A stretch of DNA of 64,000 nt from Oopsacas minuta (taxonomy: Eukaryota > Porifera > Hexactinellida > Lyssacinosida > Leucopsacidae): positions 62,001-126,000 of the forward strand of contig JAKMXF010000295.1 of assembly GCA_024704765.1 (NCBI GenBank), read 5' to 3'. The position numbers were made by a program, and so were the translations under genes. Positions 1 to 11,535 of the stretch are shown here, piece by piece. Numbering within the stretch: the first letter of the stretch is position 1; each line of letters begins with the position of its first letter. The notes under the pieces were generated by a model. That model was given only the letters and a program-made list of their open reading frames with translations. It was not told the origin of the DNA and did not search any database.

Positions 1-1162
1 ATTTCATTTTACATGATAGTATATCGAATACTATTTTCATAAACCATGGACAAGAATCGGAATGTTTACATTTATAGTTTTTCACCGTTAACCTATCGTG
101 CTTTAGTGAATTCATAAGTCAACAATCATATTAGTTATAAATTAACTTTAACCACCAATAGAACCAAAATTTCTGATTTTCCATCAGCCAATACTGTATT
201 CAAAACATAAACTTTTTCCAAACATAATTGAGGCTTAGGATACCGTGGTTAGAATGAACGATTACAGTAGTCTATCGAAGCCCTATTTTAGCAGTTTAAT
301 GGTTGAAATATACATACTTCCCAAATAGAAATCAAGAAGAATAAAAGAGATGCCTCCCGCAAACTCTTTGCGAGTCGCGCAGTGCAAGTAAGCGTAGCTT
401 GCTTATATGTGTATTATTATAATCTCTGTGTAAATTCCTTAATAATTTATACAGATTAATACACCAAATTAAGTTGATATGTATAGCATTTTCCGCTTAA
501 TTACTAAATTAATGTGCTATTACAAAGCACTCAGCTCAGACCCAGCACGGAGATTAGGTCCCCGCTGAGTATGTGCTGAACAAAGTTCAAAAGGTCCTTT
601 GTGTATATAATCAGGAATATTACAATCTTATGCCAGATATATGGAGTCATCACTGAGTAATTTGTCCCTTCGAGATAGAGGCCGACTTGGTGTCTAAATA
701 ATGAATTAAAGTTGGTATAACTGATACGGACCAAGGTTAGGGGCTCAAAATTTCGTTACAACCTATGGTGTAGAATTTCTTCAAGGGTCCAGGGTGCTGA
801 ATCAGATCTTCGAATTAGACTCGGATTTTGAAAGATCCTAACCATGAACACTTTGTGTGAAGATTTCAAAGCAATCGGATAAGATTTGACTGAGCTACGT
901 GAGTTTGCATTTTCGCCTATCCATGGCCTACAAGGCCGCTCAAATTTTCAAAATGGTTCAAAGGTCCCGCACTGTGGCGTCACCATATATAGTGTTATCA
1001 ACGTGTACTAACACAGGTAATGTTGCTACTATATTTTTACATGCTGTGCGTGAGCCTGATTATTCAATTTCACCCAGCCAGCTCAGAAATTGGCCCACAA
1101 TTTGCTCCAACATTTCAGAAATACTCCATCCTTTGTGTTTGAAGTCTTAAAAGAAATTATGG

Positions 1163-1206
1163 GCCGAATACTGGGCGGGGCCGGTGCGGCCAGCCCAGTA
1201 ATCGGC
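1163..1206. repeat. GC-rich two-stem hairpin
   Basis: The 14-base arm at 1163-1176 pairs with 1193-1206 at 13 of 14 positions. The 16-base loop holds a second short stem, GGCCG with CGGCC. It stands out as a GC-rich island in AT-rich DNA. It could be the core of a degraded MITE; no flanking target duplication was found. Confidence 0.5.
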
Positions 1207-2639
1207 ACATGAAAAATCGGGCTCTCGCAAAGCATGTAGATATATCTTATTTACATATAACCGTTTTGAAAGCGTTAGTATCTTGGTACATTTGCGGAAT
1301 CTTATACTCTCAAACTCTTTGAAAAAAGTTGGGGTGTAAGTTTCTGCAATTGTACCAATGACCGTTCCGTTCAGTGGAATTTGAAGGCATTTTTCTGTTG
1401 TAATTTTGACATTTAAATTCTTGTAATTTTGTTATTCAAGTGTATATTCTATGTGACATACTAGTTGTTTTTTTTTTTTTTGCTACTGAGACTAACAGGC
1501 TAGTGATGCAAGTGAAAAGATAATCATAGGCCATCAATTATATAAGGATTTGAGAATATTACAAAATACACAAATTACATAAATGTTTGTGGTAAAGAAA
1601 CAAAAGTCAAATTTACACTGTAAATAACATTAATTTCCAGCGTTTCCATAATCTACGAGCTAGGTACACACTGAGTACTTTATAATATATCTAATTAAAG
1701 TATTATGTGCATTTTGAATTAACCAGACAATATGTTAGAACCAACATATATATTGTGTGTAATTCTTTGTTTCACTGCTAACATATGGCTGTTATTCCCT
1801 ACCTTATTTTATTGAAATTCTGCTTTAGATATTTACAATATCCTGGAGTTTATATTTTTCATTTTAGTTATTTCATTTAATATTTATATTTCTTCTGTAT
1901 TCTGATTCTACCTGATGTTTTCATTTCCTTTGTTTCTGCTTGGTGCAATTACATTTCCCAGTATTTATGTTTTTCTTTCGTGGTTCTATTATTCTAAGTA
2001 TAAAGAAATTGCGTCAAGCAAATTTCTTGCAGAAAGGTAATGTTTCTCCAGTTTTTACAATCAATATTCTATAGACTGACCGTTTAAGGCATTTTCAATA
2101 TGTTCTAACGTTTGTGTTCTTTATGATATTTTATTCTATTTTGACATTCCGTAATATATTTCAAGTTTAGATATTCTCTTTGTTTTTTTTGAGTGATAAT
2201 TTTCGATATATGTTCGTTTGCTCCATGTATTTTAGCATATATTTGTCTAGTCTTATTTTAGTGTTTAAAGGTCTGTTTTATTACCCTTTGCCATAGTATT
2301 ATGATACGATTTAGTGGTCCTGGCTAATTCTTCAGGACCAACCATTTGTTTATCGAATTCGTTTTATTATTCTTGCTCATATATTCCATGAATACATGTC
2401 ATCAATCCTAAAATCAAAAGCTTAGTAGTGTGTAGAAACTTTGTATTTTATTGCTTATTAAGCAATAATATGGTAAAATCATTCAATATTGGGTGAGCTT
2501 TATTGAATTTATAATATCAAATGCTATAAAACCGTTTCTATACAAATACTTACAATTCTCATTATAATGTGTGCCTGTTTTTGAGTTTTAGTATATACCA
2601 TTGATTGCGCATTTTTTTCGATTTGACTTGATAATTGGT

Positions 2640-2800
2640 ATAATTTTGGTCTAATCATAATATAGTTTGCACCCGACTTCCCTTACTTTTATAATACATT
2701 TTGATACTATTATCTCTCTTAAGATTTGGGTTTCTTGAAATTGGGATTAGTTTGGCATATCCATATTTGCGTCACCTTTGTAAGTGATATCATATCGAAA
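2640..2800. repeat. Diverged partial copy of the 9.6-kb foldback repeat
   Basis: The run around 2670-2715 (cacccgacttccc, then ataatacattttgata, then tatctctc) matches the left arm of the foldback at 9609-10139 in the same order with substitutions, and a gatatcatat motif follows near 2790 as in the right arm. Homology is by eye, and the ends are not defined. Confidence 0.4.
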
Positions 2801-3720
2801 TGTCTTTCAAGTTTGTGGGGGATCTAATTTGTATACTATGCCAGGTGTTTAAAAGCTATGGCGTGCGGAATTTCGGAAAATCACATTAGTTTCCACACCT
2901 CAGCAAATATCCTGACGTCATCACTTTGACTAAATGCTAGCACAATGGAATGATTACGTCATCATGACTGGCAAAAATACGAATATTCCTTATTTCAAAT
3001 TGAGAATTCCTTTTACTCGAGGTGCTAAGTGCCGAGATCACTAACCAAAAGCCACTTAGTAGCCTCATTGTATTCACAGAGTGCGATTAAAATGTTGTTG
3101 AACGGACAATGGATAATACAACATTTGAGTCCATAGTGCTATTATTATTCACTGAATATGATTCTAACCATTAATACAAAAGACAAGATTCTAGTAATTC
3201 AATAAATTGTATAACTAATGGTTTGCTCATACGTGTCCTGATATAATTATTCTTGAAAATGATATATGTCTTATCATGGCAATCCGCCACGTATTCACTA
3301 AGCATACTTAGTACTTAAGTACTAAGTACGTACTTAAGTACTAAGTATGTACTTAAGTCGTATTCACTAAGAGTTAAGTATGACTTATATTCATGAATTT
3401 GTGAGTTTCTGATGGATTGCTTTACAGAATTACTTTCAATCATCCAGGAATATATTTTCAAAACTTTTCATGGTTTATGCATGATCTCACGATAATATTG
3501 TGGTTTATGTTCATGAAATACTTCACAAAAAATGTTACAAGGAATTCCTTGAACGCTTATGATATAACATATCTGTTACTAAGGAATGCATTACTTTGTA
3601 TGTAATGTTAAATACTATCATTTTGAATTATACATTCCAAGTTACACTAATGACTGTTTTGCTAAATACAATTATGATCAAATATAATATATAAATATTC
3701 CAGTATTTTAATATAAACAA

Positions 3721-4776
3721 ATGGCACAGATGATTCCACGATTTCTCGCAGAAGAAGAAACCTCTTCCTCAATGGCACGTCAACGAGTTTTCAGGGATCT
3801 CAATGATCCCCTAGATTGTTATGATGATATGGAACTTGTTCGACGTTTCCGTTTCTCTAGAGCTTCAATATCTAAAATTACAGAGTTGATAGCTAACTAT
3901 TTGAATTTCACCGAGCGTTCTTGTGCTGCTTCCCCTCACTTGCAAGTTTGTGTGGCACTTCAATTTTTCGCTTCTGGAACGTTCCAGATAATTTGTGGAG
4001 ATGGGATAAACGTAAGCCAAGCTTCTGCCTCTCGTTATATCCGAGATGTTTCTCTGGGTTTGCAAGCTATATACCATCAGTTTGTTAGTTTGCCTGCTGG
4101 TCTCAAGAGAGTAGAAGTCAAAAACAAGTTTTCTGAGATTGCTCACTTTCCAGGCGTAGTAGGATTAGTTAACGGAACACACATACGAATCCAAAGACCC
4201 TGGGAAAATGAAGCAGATTATATAAATCGGCATTTTTACCACTTAATTAACGTCCATGCTATTTGCCAACCAGATGGAATGTTTAGTGATGTATTGGCAC
4301 GTTTTCCTTGGTCTGTTCACGATTCACGGATTTGGAAGATTTCAGGTGTTGGAATGCATGTTGAAAATACCTTTTCAATAGGGGAGCATATATTAGGAGA
4401 TAGCGGTTACATGATGAGGCCACATTTACTCACTCCTTATCGCCAGCCAATATCCACTCCCCAATTTAACTACAACTATGCACATAAGAGGACAAGGGTT
4501 ATTGTTGAACAGACATTTGGGCGATGGAAACGAAGATTCCACTGTCTTCATGGAGAGCTCAGGATGAGTCCAGATAAAGTTTGTTCCATCATAGTTGCTT
4601 GTGCAGTATTGCATAACATAGCAATACAGTAGAAACAACCTCTCTTAGAGGATGAAGTCTCCGATGATTCCTATCCGGATGATGTTCTTGACTTTGAAGA
4701 AACTGTGGGCATTTGGCATCAAAGCATTACAGGGATCAATTCTCTATTCATAATTTCAGCAACTAAATTCACATAG
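3721..4776 (+). pseudogene. Harbinger transposase (HARBI1-like DDE nuclease), catalytic Asp lost and nonsense codon near the C-terminus
   Basis: The open frame 3721-4632 gives 303 residues with the DDE_Tnp_4 layout: an N-terminal helical DNA-binding part, then VNGTHI, then SVHDSRIW, then VEQTFGRWKRRF. In the family the first motif is normally DGTHI, with Asp as the first catalytic residue. Here codon 4171-4173 (residue 151) is AAC, Asn. The second Asp (VHDSR) and the Glu (VEQTF) are present. A TAG at 4630-4632 is followed in the same frame by 47 open codons rich in acidic residues up to a TAG at 4774-4776, which fits a full-length tail of about 350 residues. I infer that the protein is catalytically dead although its frame is otherwise intact. 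It shares the element with the Myb/SANT gene downstream; in this superfamily both proteins are needed for transposition. Confidence 0.88.
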
Positions 4777-5032
4777 CATATATGTTGTGATGTAGATATG
4801 TAAACATTTTGCACAGTTTGTGATTATAGGGTAACATGGAAATTGTAGTTTTGAAACATCTAAGTAGGGTGTTGGTCTTTGTAGTTTTGAAACATCTAAG
4901 TAGGATGTTGGTCTTTGTAGTTGGGATATTTATTTGTGAAATGTATCAAGTATCGCACTTGAATTGGGAGCTAGTTGTTGCATTATGAAAACTATAAATT
5001 GGTGGCGGTTATTGATATTGCAAAGAAAGAGT

Positions 5033-5758
5033 ATGGACAAAGGTCGCAAAGTAAATTGGACAAAGGAGGAGGAGTATAAACTCATTGAGGCAATCCAGGA
5101 TGCTGGAGATATATTGAGAGGGACTGCTGGTCAGTGCGCGGAGATAAACAAAAAAAAAACGAGGCTTTGGAACAATGTTATGAGGAAAATCAATTCCATC
5201 CATGGCAACAACCGAGATGTGAAAGATATTAAGAAGAAGTGGAACAATCTAAAAGGTTCCGCAAAAGCCCGTGTGGATTCCAATCGAAGGGAAGCGAGGA
5301 GGACAGGAGGAGGGCCAAATGAAGCTGGTAAAGTGGAGGATGAAGACATTCGGGTCCTTAGCTCCGACAGGGAAATATCCACATATGTGACGGAGAGAGT
5401 ATCACAGATGTTCTCAAGTACGCCAGCGTTCTCTGGAATATGTGGTAGTGTTGATATGTTTCAAGCCCCAACAACATTGCCTTCACACACTGAGATTAGC
5501 GAAAGCAGAGAAGTAACACCAGTGTTTGAGGGACCAGAAGTTACTGTAGTTAACAGTCGTCCAGAGGGAAGGCGTAGGCGTAAGAGGAGCATCGAACAGT
5601 CAACAAAGGTCTCTGATTTACTTCCTCTGCAACGAGAAGTGCTCCTTAAACAGATGGAAGTATTCTCGGCTCAACTACAGCTGATTGAAGAGCAGAGGGA
5701 GTATTATCGTCATAAAAAGCAGAGTCTTTTAGAAAAAGATCAACAGCAGCAGCTTTAG
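5033..5758 (+). CDS. Harbinger-associated Myb/SANT-like DNA-binding protein
   Basis: From the ATG at 5033 the product is 241 residues. An in-frame upstream extension to 4964 starts with a non-ATG codon and is less likely. Residues 5-80 form a Myb/SANT-like (NAIF1/MSANTD-type) domain beginning VNWTKEEEYKLIEAI, with the spaced Trp residues of that fold (VNWTKEE, RLWNNV, KKWNNLK). A basic RRRRKR cluster follows the middle, and a glutamine/glutamate-rich coiled coil (LLKQMEVFSAQLQLIEEQRE) ends the protein. In Harbinger elements this partner binds the terminal repeats and helps bring the nuclease into the nucleus. The frame is uninterrupted, unlike its neighbour's. Other arthropod SANT genes of host origin look similar, but the position between the terminal repeats favours a transposon gene. 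Confidence 0.85.
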   Translation: MDKGRKVNWTKEEEYKLIEAIQDAGDILRGTAGQCAEINKKKTRLWNNVMRKINSIHGNNRDVKDIKKKWNNLKGSAKARVDSNRREARRTGGGPNEAGKVEDEDIRVLSSDREISTYVTERVSQMFSSTPAFSGICGSVDMFQAPTTLPSHTEISESREVTPVFEGPEVTVVNSRPEGRRRRKRSIEQSTKVSDLLPLQREVLLKQMEVFSAQLQLIEEQREYYRHKKQSLLEKDQQQQL

Positions 5759-6124
5759 ATATACGATTTAGCCATATTGTAACATCATAGAAAATCATAA
5801 TTTATAGTGAAAGTATGAATTAATCAAAGAAAACGAGTGACTGAAGTGATTACATCAATGTTATCGATAATTATAATATGTTTGGAAACTTAAAATAGAG
5901 CTTGAATAACTTAATCAACCTCGGTAGGTTACTTAACTTTTGTACTTAAGTACATACTTAAGTATGAGCTTAAATCTTAGTGAATACCAATCTTAGTGAA
6001 TACGGTTTAAGTATGTACTTAGTACTTAGGTATGCTTAGTGAATACGGCCTCCGTTAAAAGATCAAATCTTGCCCAGGCGTTATTAATACATTTGTTCTC
6101 AACACAAACATCACTCATTTTCCG

Positions 6125-6132
6125 GACTGCGA
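6125..6132. repeat. 8-bp target site duplication (left), GACTGCGA
   Basis: Identical to 9220-9227 directly outside the right end of the hAT element, as expected for hAT insertion. Confidence 0.95.
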
Positions 6133-9100
6133 CAGAGGCGGAACTACACACGGGCCTACCCGGGCCTGTGCCCAGGTAAATGAGGATTATGCCCAGGCAC
6201 AGGCCCAGGTAAATGAAAATTGTCCTTGAGTTGCTGAGATCTGATATATGTGTAATTATTATACTAGATTATTCTTAATTCGATATTTTTAACTAACATC
6301 AGACCGTGTTATGTTAATGTTGAGCGTCATTATACGCAATGCGTTAGTTTAATTTTTATCAACCCATATTGTATTATAATGTAGGAAGATGTAATTTTGA
6401 ATACACGTACTTAGAATGCAATTTAGTGTTCTAGCTTCTCGAGGTAAATTGGCCTTCTAACAATAGCTATTGATATTTATCATCGCAATGGTGATTACAA
6501 CACGATAAGTATTTTCTTTAATTATTTAATGCTCATGTTTTCTTTTAACTTCTTTTTCACAATTTAGTACAATGTCTAATCCCAAATCTTGGCTACAATT
6601 AACTCTCGTTGATTTTCAAGCGAAACGGCAATATCTTGTGCCTAATAATTATTCTCATGATTCAATTTCTTCGCAATTTAGTCTTACTGATGCAACTCAA
6701 TCTTATTCTCTTACTAGTTTCCAGGAAACAGCTGGAATTGAAGTTGCTAATTTGGCTCTTTTAGGAGACACAAATGAGAATATTGCTGTACACTCTTCAG
6801 ATCATCTTGTACATATCACACTTCCTCGGGATGGAAATACAGTTACTCCGATATCCAGCGTCAGTGATATTTATAAAGGTCGCAGGAAAAACCTACCTAA
6901 CCCGATAGATTCCTAACTATATTCCCATCGACTTCTATTGGAGGAAAAAAAGTTCGTTTAATCCTGACTGGTTCCTCATTTATGAATGGCTAGAGTACTC
7001 TATTACGAAAGATTCGGTATATTGTTTCCTTGCCGTCATTTTTCAAGGAACAGAACATATTCTAAACATTCTTTTACAAAACTTGGTTTTAATGATTGGA
7101 AACATGCAGTAGGAAAGGATGGAATTATTTCTTGTCACGCTGCTGCTAAATCTCATATTGATACTATGCAATCCTGGGTGGATTGGAAAATAAATGAACA
7201 TTTTGGAACATCAGTTGATCATCGTCTTGAAACTAGTAGAAGAGAACGAATCAACCTTGATAAACATTATTTGAAAACAGTTGCTGAAGTTCTCTTATTA
7301 TGTAGTCGAACCGAGATTTCTCTTCGGGGTCATGATGAATCAATTGAGTCTAATAACAGAGGAAATTTTCTTGAAATCCTCGATGTTGTTGCTAATCATG
7401 ATACTCTAGTTAAAAAGAGAATGGAAATGGGCCAGAAAAATACCAAATATTTATCAGGCAGAAATACAAAATGAAATCCTGAATGTTATGGGCAATATGG
7501 TTCGAGATATTATATGTCTGACATCCATGTTGCTGAGTTATATTCTTTGATAGCTGATGAATCCAAAGATGCGAGCAAAAAAGAACAGCTCTCTATTTGT
7601 GTTAGATATGTTAATGCTAATTCTATCATAAACGAAAGATTCTTAACCTACGTTGAAATTTCATCGCAAAATGCAGAAAGTTTATCTCATCATATCTTAA
7701 CCACGTTGAAAGAAAACGCACTGAATCCGTTAAATATGGTTTCTCAAGCCTACGATGGTGCTTCTGTCATGAGCGGGAGGTGCAGGGGGTCCAAGCACGC
7801 ATCAAAGAGTTTGCACCAAAGGCTATATATGTTCACTGCTACGCACATTCACTGAATTTAGCCTTAGTTGATTGCATTAAGAGTGTATAACATGCTTGGG
7901 ATTTTTTCAGTTTAATAGAAGCTCTGTACATATTCGTTTCAACATCTAAAGCACACCCAATTTATCTGAATAAATAACAATTACTTCATCCTGGGAAACA
8001 AACTCGTAATTTGGCAAAGTTGTCTGATACGCGATGGTCTTGTCGCTACCGTTCATTGAACTCAATATGTTATACTTTTGATGCACTAATAGCTACTCCT
8101 GAAGAATTTTGGCATGGAAATGATCGTTCAAAAGCAATTGAAGCTAATGGACTTCTATTACAGATAAAAACCTTTAAATTTTTGCTTACTCTTATTATAT
8201 TTGATAAGATTTTTTCCAATACGAATGTATTGTCTGAATGTCTCCAGAGTAGTCATATAGATTCCTCCACAGCTGTTGATTTAGTCTCTGCCACAACTTT
8301 GATTTTAGAAGAATTACGCTTTATTGAAGAGTGGGAGAGAATTATTTCTTATACTCGGGATGTTGCAAACTTAAATGCCATTGATTTCTGTTTTCCTTCG
8401 CAACCTAGACAAAGAAAACTACCTGGTTCTTAGGAAAATTGTGACATTTCATCCCCAGTAGGTAATCGATCCATCCTTTCTACGGAAGAACAATACAGGA
8501 ACAATCTATATCTACCAGTCATTGATAGACTGTTAGCAGAATTAAACCATCGATTTAATTCAAATAGTAGAGTCCTTATGGAAGCAATTCAAGCCTTCAA
8601 CTCAAATTCAGGAAACTTTCTAGAAGCAGCAGAAATCGATGAATTTGCTCAGGCTTATAACATTGATTCCCACCATTTGAATCTTGAATCAAAACTCGCA
8701 AAGCGTGCAATGATAGCATTCAAATTAGAAAGTATCAATAGCTTGTTACTGAAGCTTTTACCTCTAGAAACTGCCTTTCCAAACTTAGTAAAGGCCATAC
8801 GAATCGCAATGACCATTGGTGTTGGCAGTGCACATTCCGAGAGATCTTTTTCTACACTTAACCGTGTGAAAAACTATTTAAGGACAACAATGGGTCGCCA
8901 GCGGCTCACAAACCCCTGTATTTTGAGCATCGAGAGTACAATCTCAAACAATCTAGATTTAGATGAGGTAGTTTAGAAGTTCTGTTCAAGTAACATCAAC
9001 CGTAGGATTACATAAGTATGACCATAAGAGTTTTGTATTGGTTATCGACAATATTTACTAAAAATATGATAACAAGAATAATTTATTATACTCCGCTTGA

Positions 9101-9219
9101 GTTGAATATAGACTAGAACATGTATTTACTAAAAACATTTGCTTTGATTTATGGTCAATTTATGGGTTGTTGGATGTTGCGTTGTGCCCGGGGAAATAAA
9201 AGTCCTAGTTCCGCCACTG
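6133..9219 (+). mobile_element. hAT transposon, ZMYM1/DUF4371-like
   Basis: Terminal inverted repeats CAGAGGCGGAACTA (left) and CAGTGGCGGAACTA (right, reversed) differ at one base. Perfect 8-bp duplications GACTGCGA flank the element. GGGCCTGTGCCCAGG-type subterminal repeats lie at 6150-6215. The interior carries a broken transposase in pieces on the plus strand. Confidence 0.95.
6572..8976 (+). pseudogene. hAT transposase (ZMYM1-like, DUF4371), fragmented
   Basis: Pieces in order: 6572-6916 (low-complexity N-terminus), 6986-7474 (TTF-type zinc finger remnant with FPCRHF, then GNFLEILDVV), 7514-7855 (ADESKDASKKE with the first catalytic Asp, and YDGASVMSGR with the second), 8011-8433 (LSDTRWSCRYRS), 8578-8976 (the hAT dimerisation region with AHSERSFSTLNRVKNYLR). 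At least four frameshifts or stops separate the pieces, so no full product is possible. The total span equals a normal transposase of about 750-800 residues. It is clearly related to the minus-strand transposase at 23371-25686 (same GNFLEIL, DESKDASKKE-like and DGASVMSG blocks) but is another subfamily with different termini. Confidence 0.88.
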
Positions 9220-9227
9220 GACTGCGA
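9220..9227. repeat. 8-bp target site duplication (right), GACTGCGA
   Basis: Identical copy of 6125-6132. Confidence 0.95.
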
Positions 9228-9344
9228 TCCAGATTCTCAGTCCGCTGAAGTCTAAATGAATTTCTTACCCTCTCTCAACAGGAATCTGCAGAACCTCAGC
9301 ACATTACCCCCCAACCTCCGATCCAAGTTGTAAAGATTTTAACG

Positions 9345-9540
9345 CATATCATAGCTTATTAAGGAAAAGGCCTGATCACTACTTTAGACCAGGGATAAGA
9401 GGAAGTGGATGTATTTTAATTGGAAAATCTATAATGGCCGATAAGAAACTGATTCATTTTCACCCGAATATACGTATTATTGATATGTAAGAATTCACAA
9501 ATGTTCAGATCGAAGTGACGTCATTTGTTAGCGTAATTGG
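9345..9540 (+). repeat. Dispersed repeat with a possible short coding remnant
   Basis: Matches 22605-22800 in inverted orientation at roughly 80 percent by eye. One frame, at about 9366-9491, reads without stops through RPDHYFRPGIRGSG and ends HPNIRIIDM; the inverted copy reads GPDRYFVPGIRGRG. The conserved reading suggests that it once coded for something, but I do not recognise the family. Confidence 0.5.
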
Positions 9541-9608
9541 CATATATATATATATATATTAAATTGCTCCATCTTTGAAACCATGTGTAATGTTAATTCT
9601 TAATCATT

Positions 9609-10139
9609 GTTCAAAAGTTTGAAGTACCAGATGATTTACACCGTCTCTGTACAAAATATGAAGATTTTTTCATGACAAAGTTGGTACTTTTCTGAGTTAT
9701 CGCACAGGCCATCGATGCCACATGTTGTGCCAATATCCACTTATAACTCAATAATTGTGGAAATTATGGTCAAATCAGGATAGCCATTTTATAGTATTCA
9801 CCCAACTTCCCATACCCGTGTGATACATTTTGATATGATATCTCATACCAATAAGAGGTAATAATGAATACGCTCATTTATGGTTATTTTAAATATTTGC
9901 AATAATCTTGAGAGATATCATATGAAGATGTATCATAAGGGCATGTGAAATTAGGTGTATACTATAAAATGGCTATCCTAATTGAACCATAATTTCCACG
10001 ATTATCGTATTCTAAGTGGATATTTGAAAACATGTGACATCGATGGTCTGTGCGATATCTCTGAAACGTGCCAACTTTATGATGAAAAAATCGTATGTTA
10101 TGTACAGTGATGGTCTTAGATCATTAGTTATTTGAACAT
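9609..10139. repeat. Foldback / long-TIR MITE-like palindrome
   Basis: The left arm (about 9609-9847) and the right arm (about 9911-10139) are reverse complements with substitutions. For instance GCCATCGATGCCACATGT on the left pairs with ACATGTGACATCGATGGT on the right, and TAGCCATTTTATAGTAT pairs with ATACTATAAAATGGCTA. A loop of about 60 bases separates the arms. No protein is encoded. A partial relative sits at 2640-2800. Confidence 0.75.
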
Positions 10140-10724
10140 TTTGAACATTTGTGGTTGTGTTGTTTGTGTCTGGGGTTTGAATGTTACCAGCGAATGAGAA
10201 TAAATACAGGTTTGCAGAGAACAGTTGCAGTTTTGTTCCTGGATGGAATAATTTGCACGATGGTAGGTCGAAGCTTCTGAGGCCTTCAGGATCTGATGCT
10301 AGCTTGCTGTAACATAATGCGCATCATTACTTGGCAAGTGTTAAGGCTGCTCACGTGAACCAACTAAGGATTAATGCCAAAGTCTGCAGCAGGAAGAAAC
10401 AGGAGATGCAGAGGTATAGGATTGGCCTGGATGCTGTATTTAAGGCATAGAACAACTCTTGCTCAGACAAGGATTGCCGCTACCAGGTCACGATGAAGAA
10501 AGGATAGGTCAAACCTCTGGTAAGAGGTTAAACATATTTTCAAGTTTTATTGAGGATTTGATATCCTACTTTAAAGGCTCAAGGTTTATTTCTGTACCAT
10601 TAGAGAAAGAATATCTCAAGCATCCCTTATGATATCCCTTGTAAATGTGAAAACTTGGTGGCACAGACTCCAAACCACTCTCCACAGCGACGATTTCAGG
10701 TTTCGGTGTGAAATTTCAGAGTGT
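10140..10724. other. Spacer with no identified gene
   Basis: A less AT-rich patch at about 10240-10500 contains short open stretches (for example AHVNQLRINAKVCSRKKQEM) interrupted by stops. It may be a decayed coding fragment; no family is recognised. Confidence 0.3.
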
Positions 10725-11275
10725 GAAGTTGGCTGAATATTCGACCAGCAATACTTCAACCATTAATTAAACTAACTTCCCATGGTCAGAATGTAAATAT
10801 TTTGGGCCATTCTTAAGAAGAGTACCGACGTTTCTGAAAAGGAATTTATATTTTTAAACGTTATTTTTCCTAACAGAAATTGGTGTATCAAACCTGCAGT
10901 AGTTCACATATAAATTCAGTATATTTTAACAAATTATATTTTCCTGAAATCATGTGTATGTATTCCTGCTGTATGTGTGTTTATCTGTTTATGAAATTGT
11001 GTTAATATATTCAAAACGTTTTGAGATATTTAGGTTGAAAACTATGTTGTGGTAATTCAGGAAGAGCTGATAACTCTTGTTTCTTAGTATCGAGTTTCTA
11101 TTCATTTGTACTAAGCGCACAAATATAATTATTGCAATATCAACTGTTTGATCTCAGTTGACTCATTATGAATTATTCAATGAATTATTTTTATACAAAG
11201 TAATTTCGATTATCTCATAGCATTTCGTTTCCATATAATCCAAAATAGATTAAAAATAATCAATGTTCGAAAAGT
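10725..11275 (+). repeat. Long inverted repeat, left copy
   Basis: Reverse complement of about 13395-13970 with moderate divergence. Anchors are GTGAAGTTGGCT with AGCCAACTTCAC, CTTCCCATGGTCAGAATG with its reverse complement near 13894, and TATTCCTGCTGTATG with its reverse complement near 13712. The two copies are about 2.1 kb apart and hold a hAT MITE between them. No coding content recognised. Confidence 0.8.
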
Positions 11276-11535
11276 TGAGTAGAAATGGATAATCAAATTA
11301 TCAGATAATAAGATCCTTGCATAGGTTTGATTTGTAGTGTTACGAGCTGATCTATTCAGTTTTTGTGTACCTCTCAAGTAGGCACAGAAGTTATGAAGCT
11401 ATAAAGACTCACATATATATTCGGTTTCGATATTTATCTTCACTTTAATGTTATCAAAGTCTATTTCTATCGTTTCTCTTTTGTTATTCAGCCCTCGTAG
11501 GGCTTAACATTATACTTCAGAGATACGCTGTTTGG

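Larger units (their letters stand above)
1..3286. other. AT-rich intergenic stretch
   Basis: No open frame here resembles a known protein; the few short frames (for example 899-1150) have no recognisable motif. The stretch contains a GC-rich hairpin at 1163-1206, a T tract near 1467 and a diverged partial copy of the 9.6-kb foldback repeat at about 2640-2800. The rest is unannotatable by eye. Confidence 0.6.
3290..6047 (+). mobile_element. PIF/Harbinger DNA transposon
   Basis: The left end at 3290 (CGTATTCACTAAGCATAC) and the right end at 6047 are inverted repeats matching over about 18 bases. Both ends carry extra subterminal copies of TACTTAAGTA palindromes (3308-3360 and 5940-6030). The element has the two genes expected of the superfamily, a HARBI1-like DDE nuclease and a Myb/SANT DNA-binding protein, on the same strand. 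The outermost bases differ between ends, so I could not fix a 3-bp target duplication (a CCG near each end is only a candidate). Confidence 0.9.

Noticed and set aside
360-415. tRNA-like or regulatory hairpin around GCAAACTCTTTGCGAG and AAGTAAGCGTAGCTTGCTT
   Set aside because: The stems do not build a cloverleaf and no A/B box promoter pattern fits.
3865-4146. Minus-strand frame inside the Harbinger transposase
   Set aside because: Antisense shadow of a real coding sequence.
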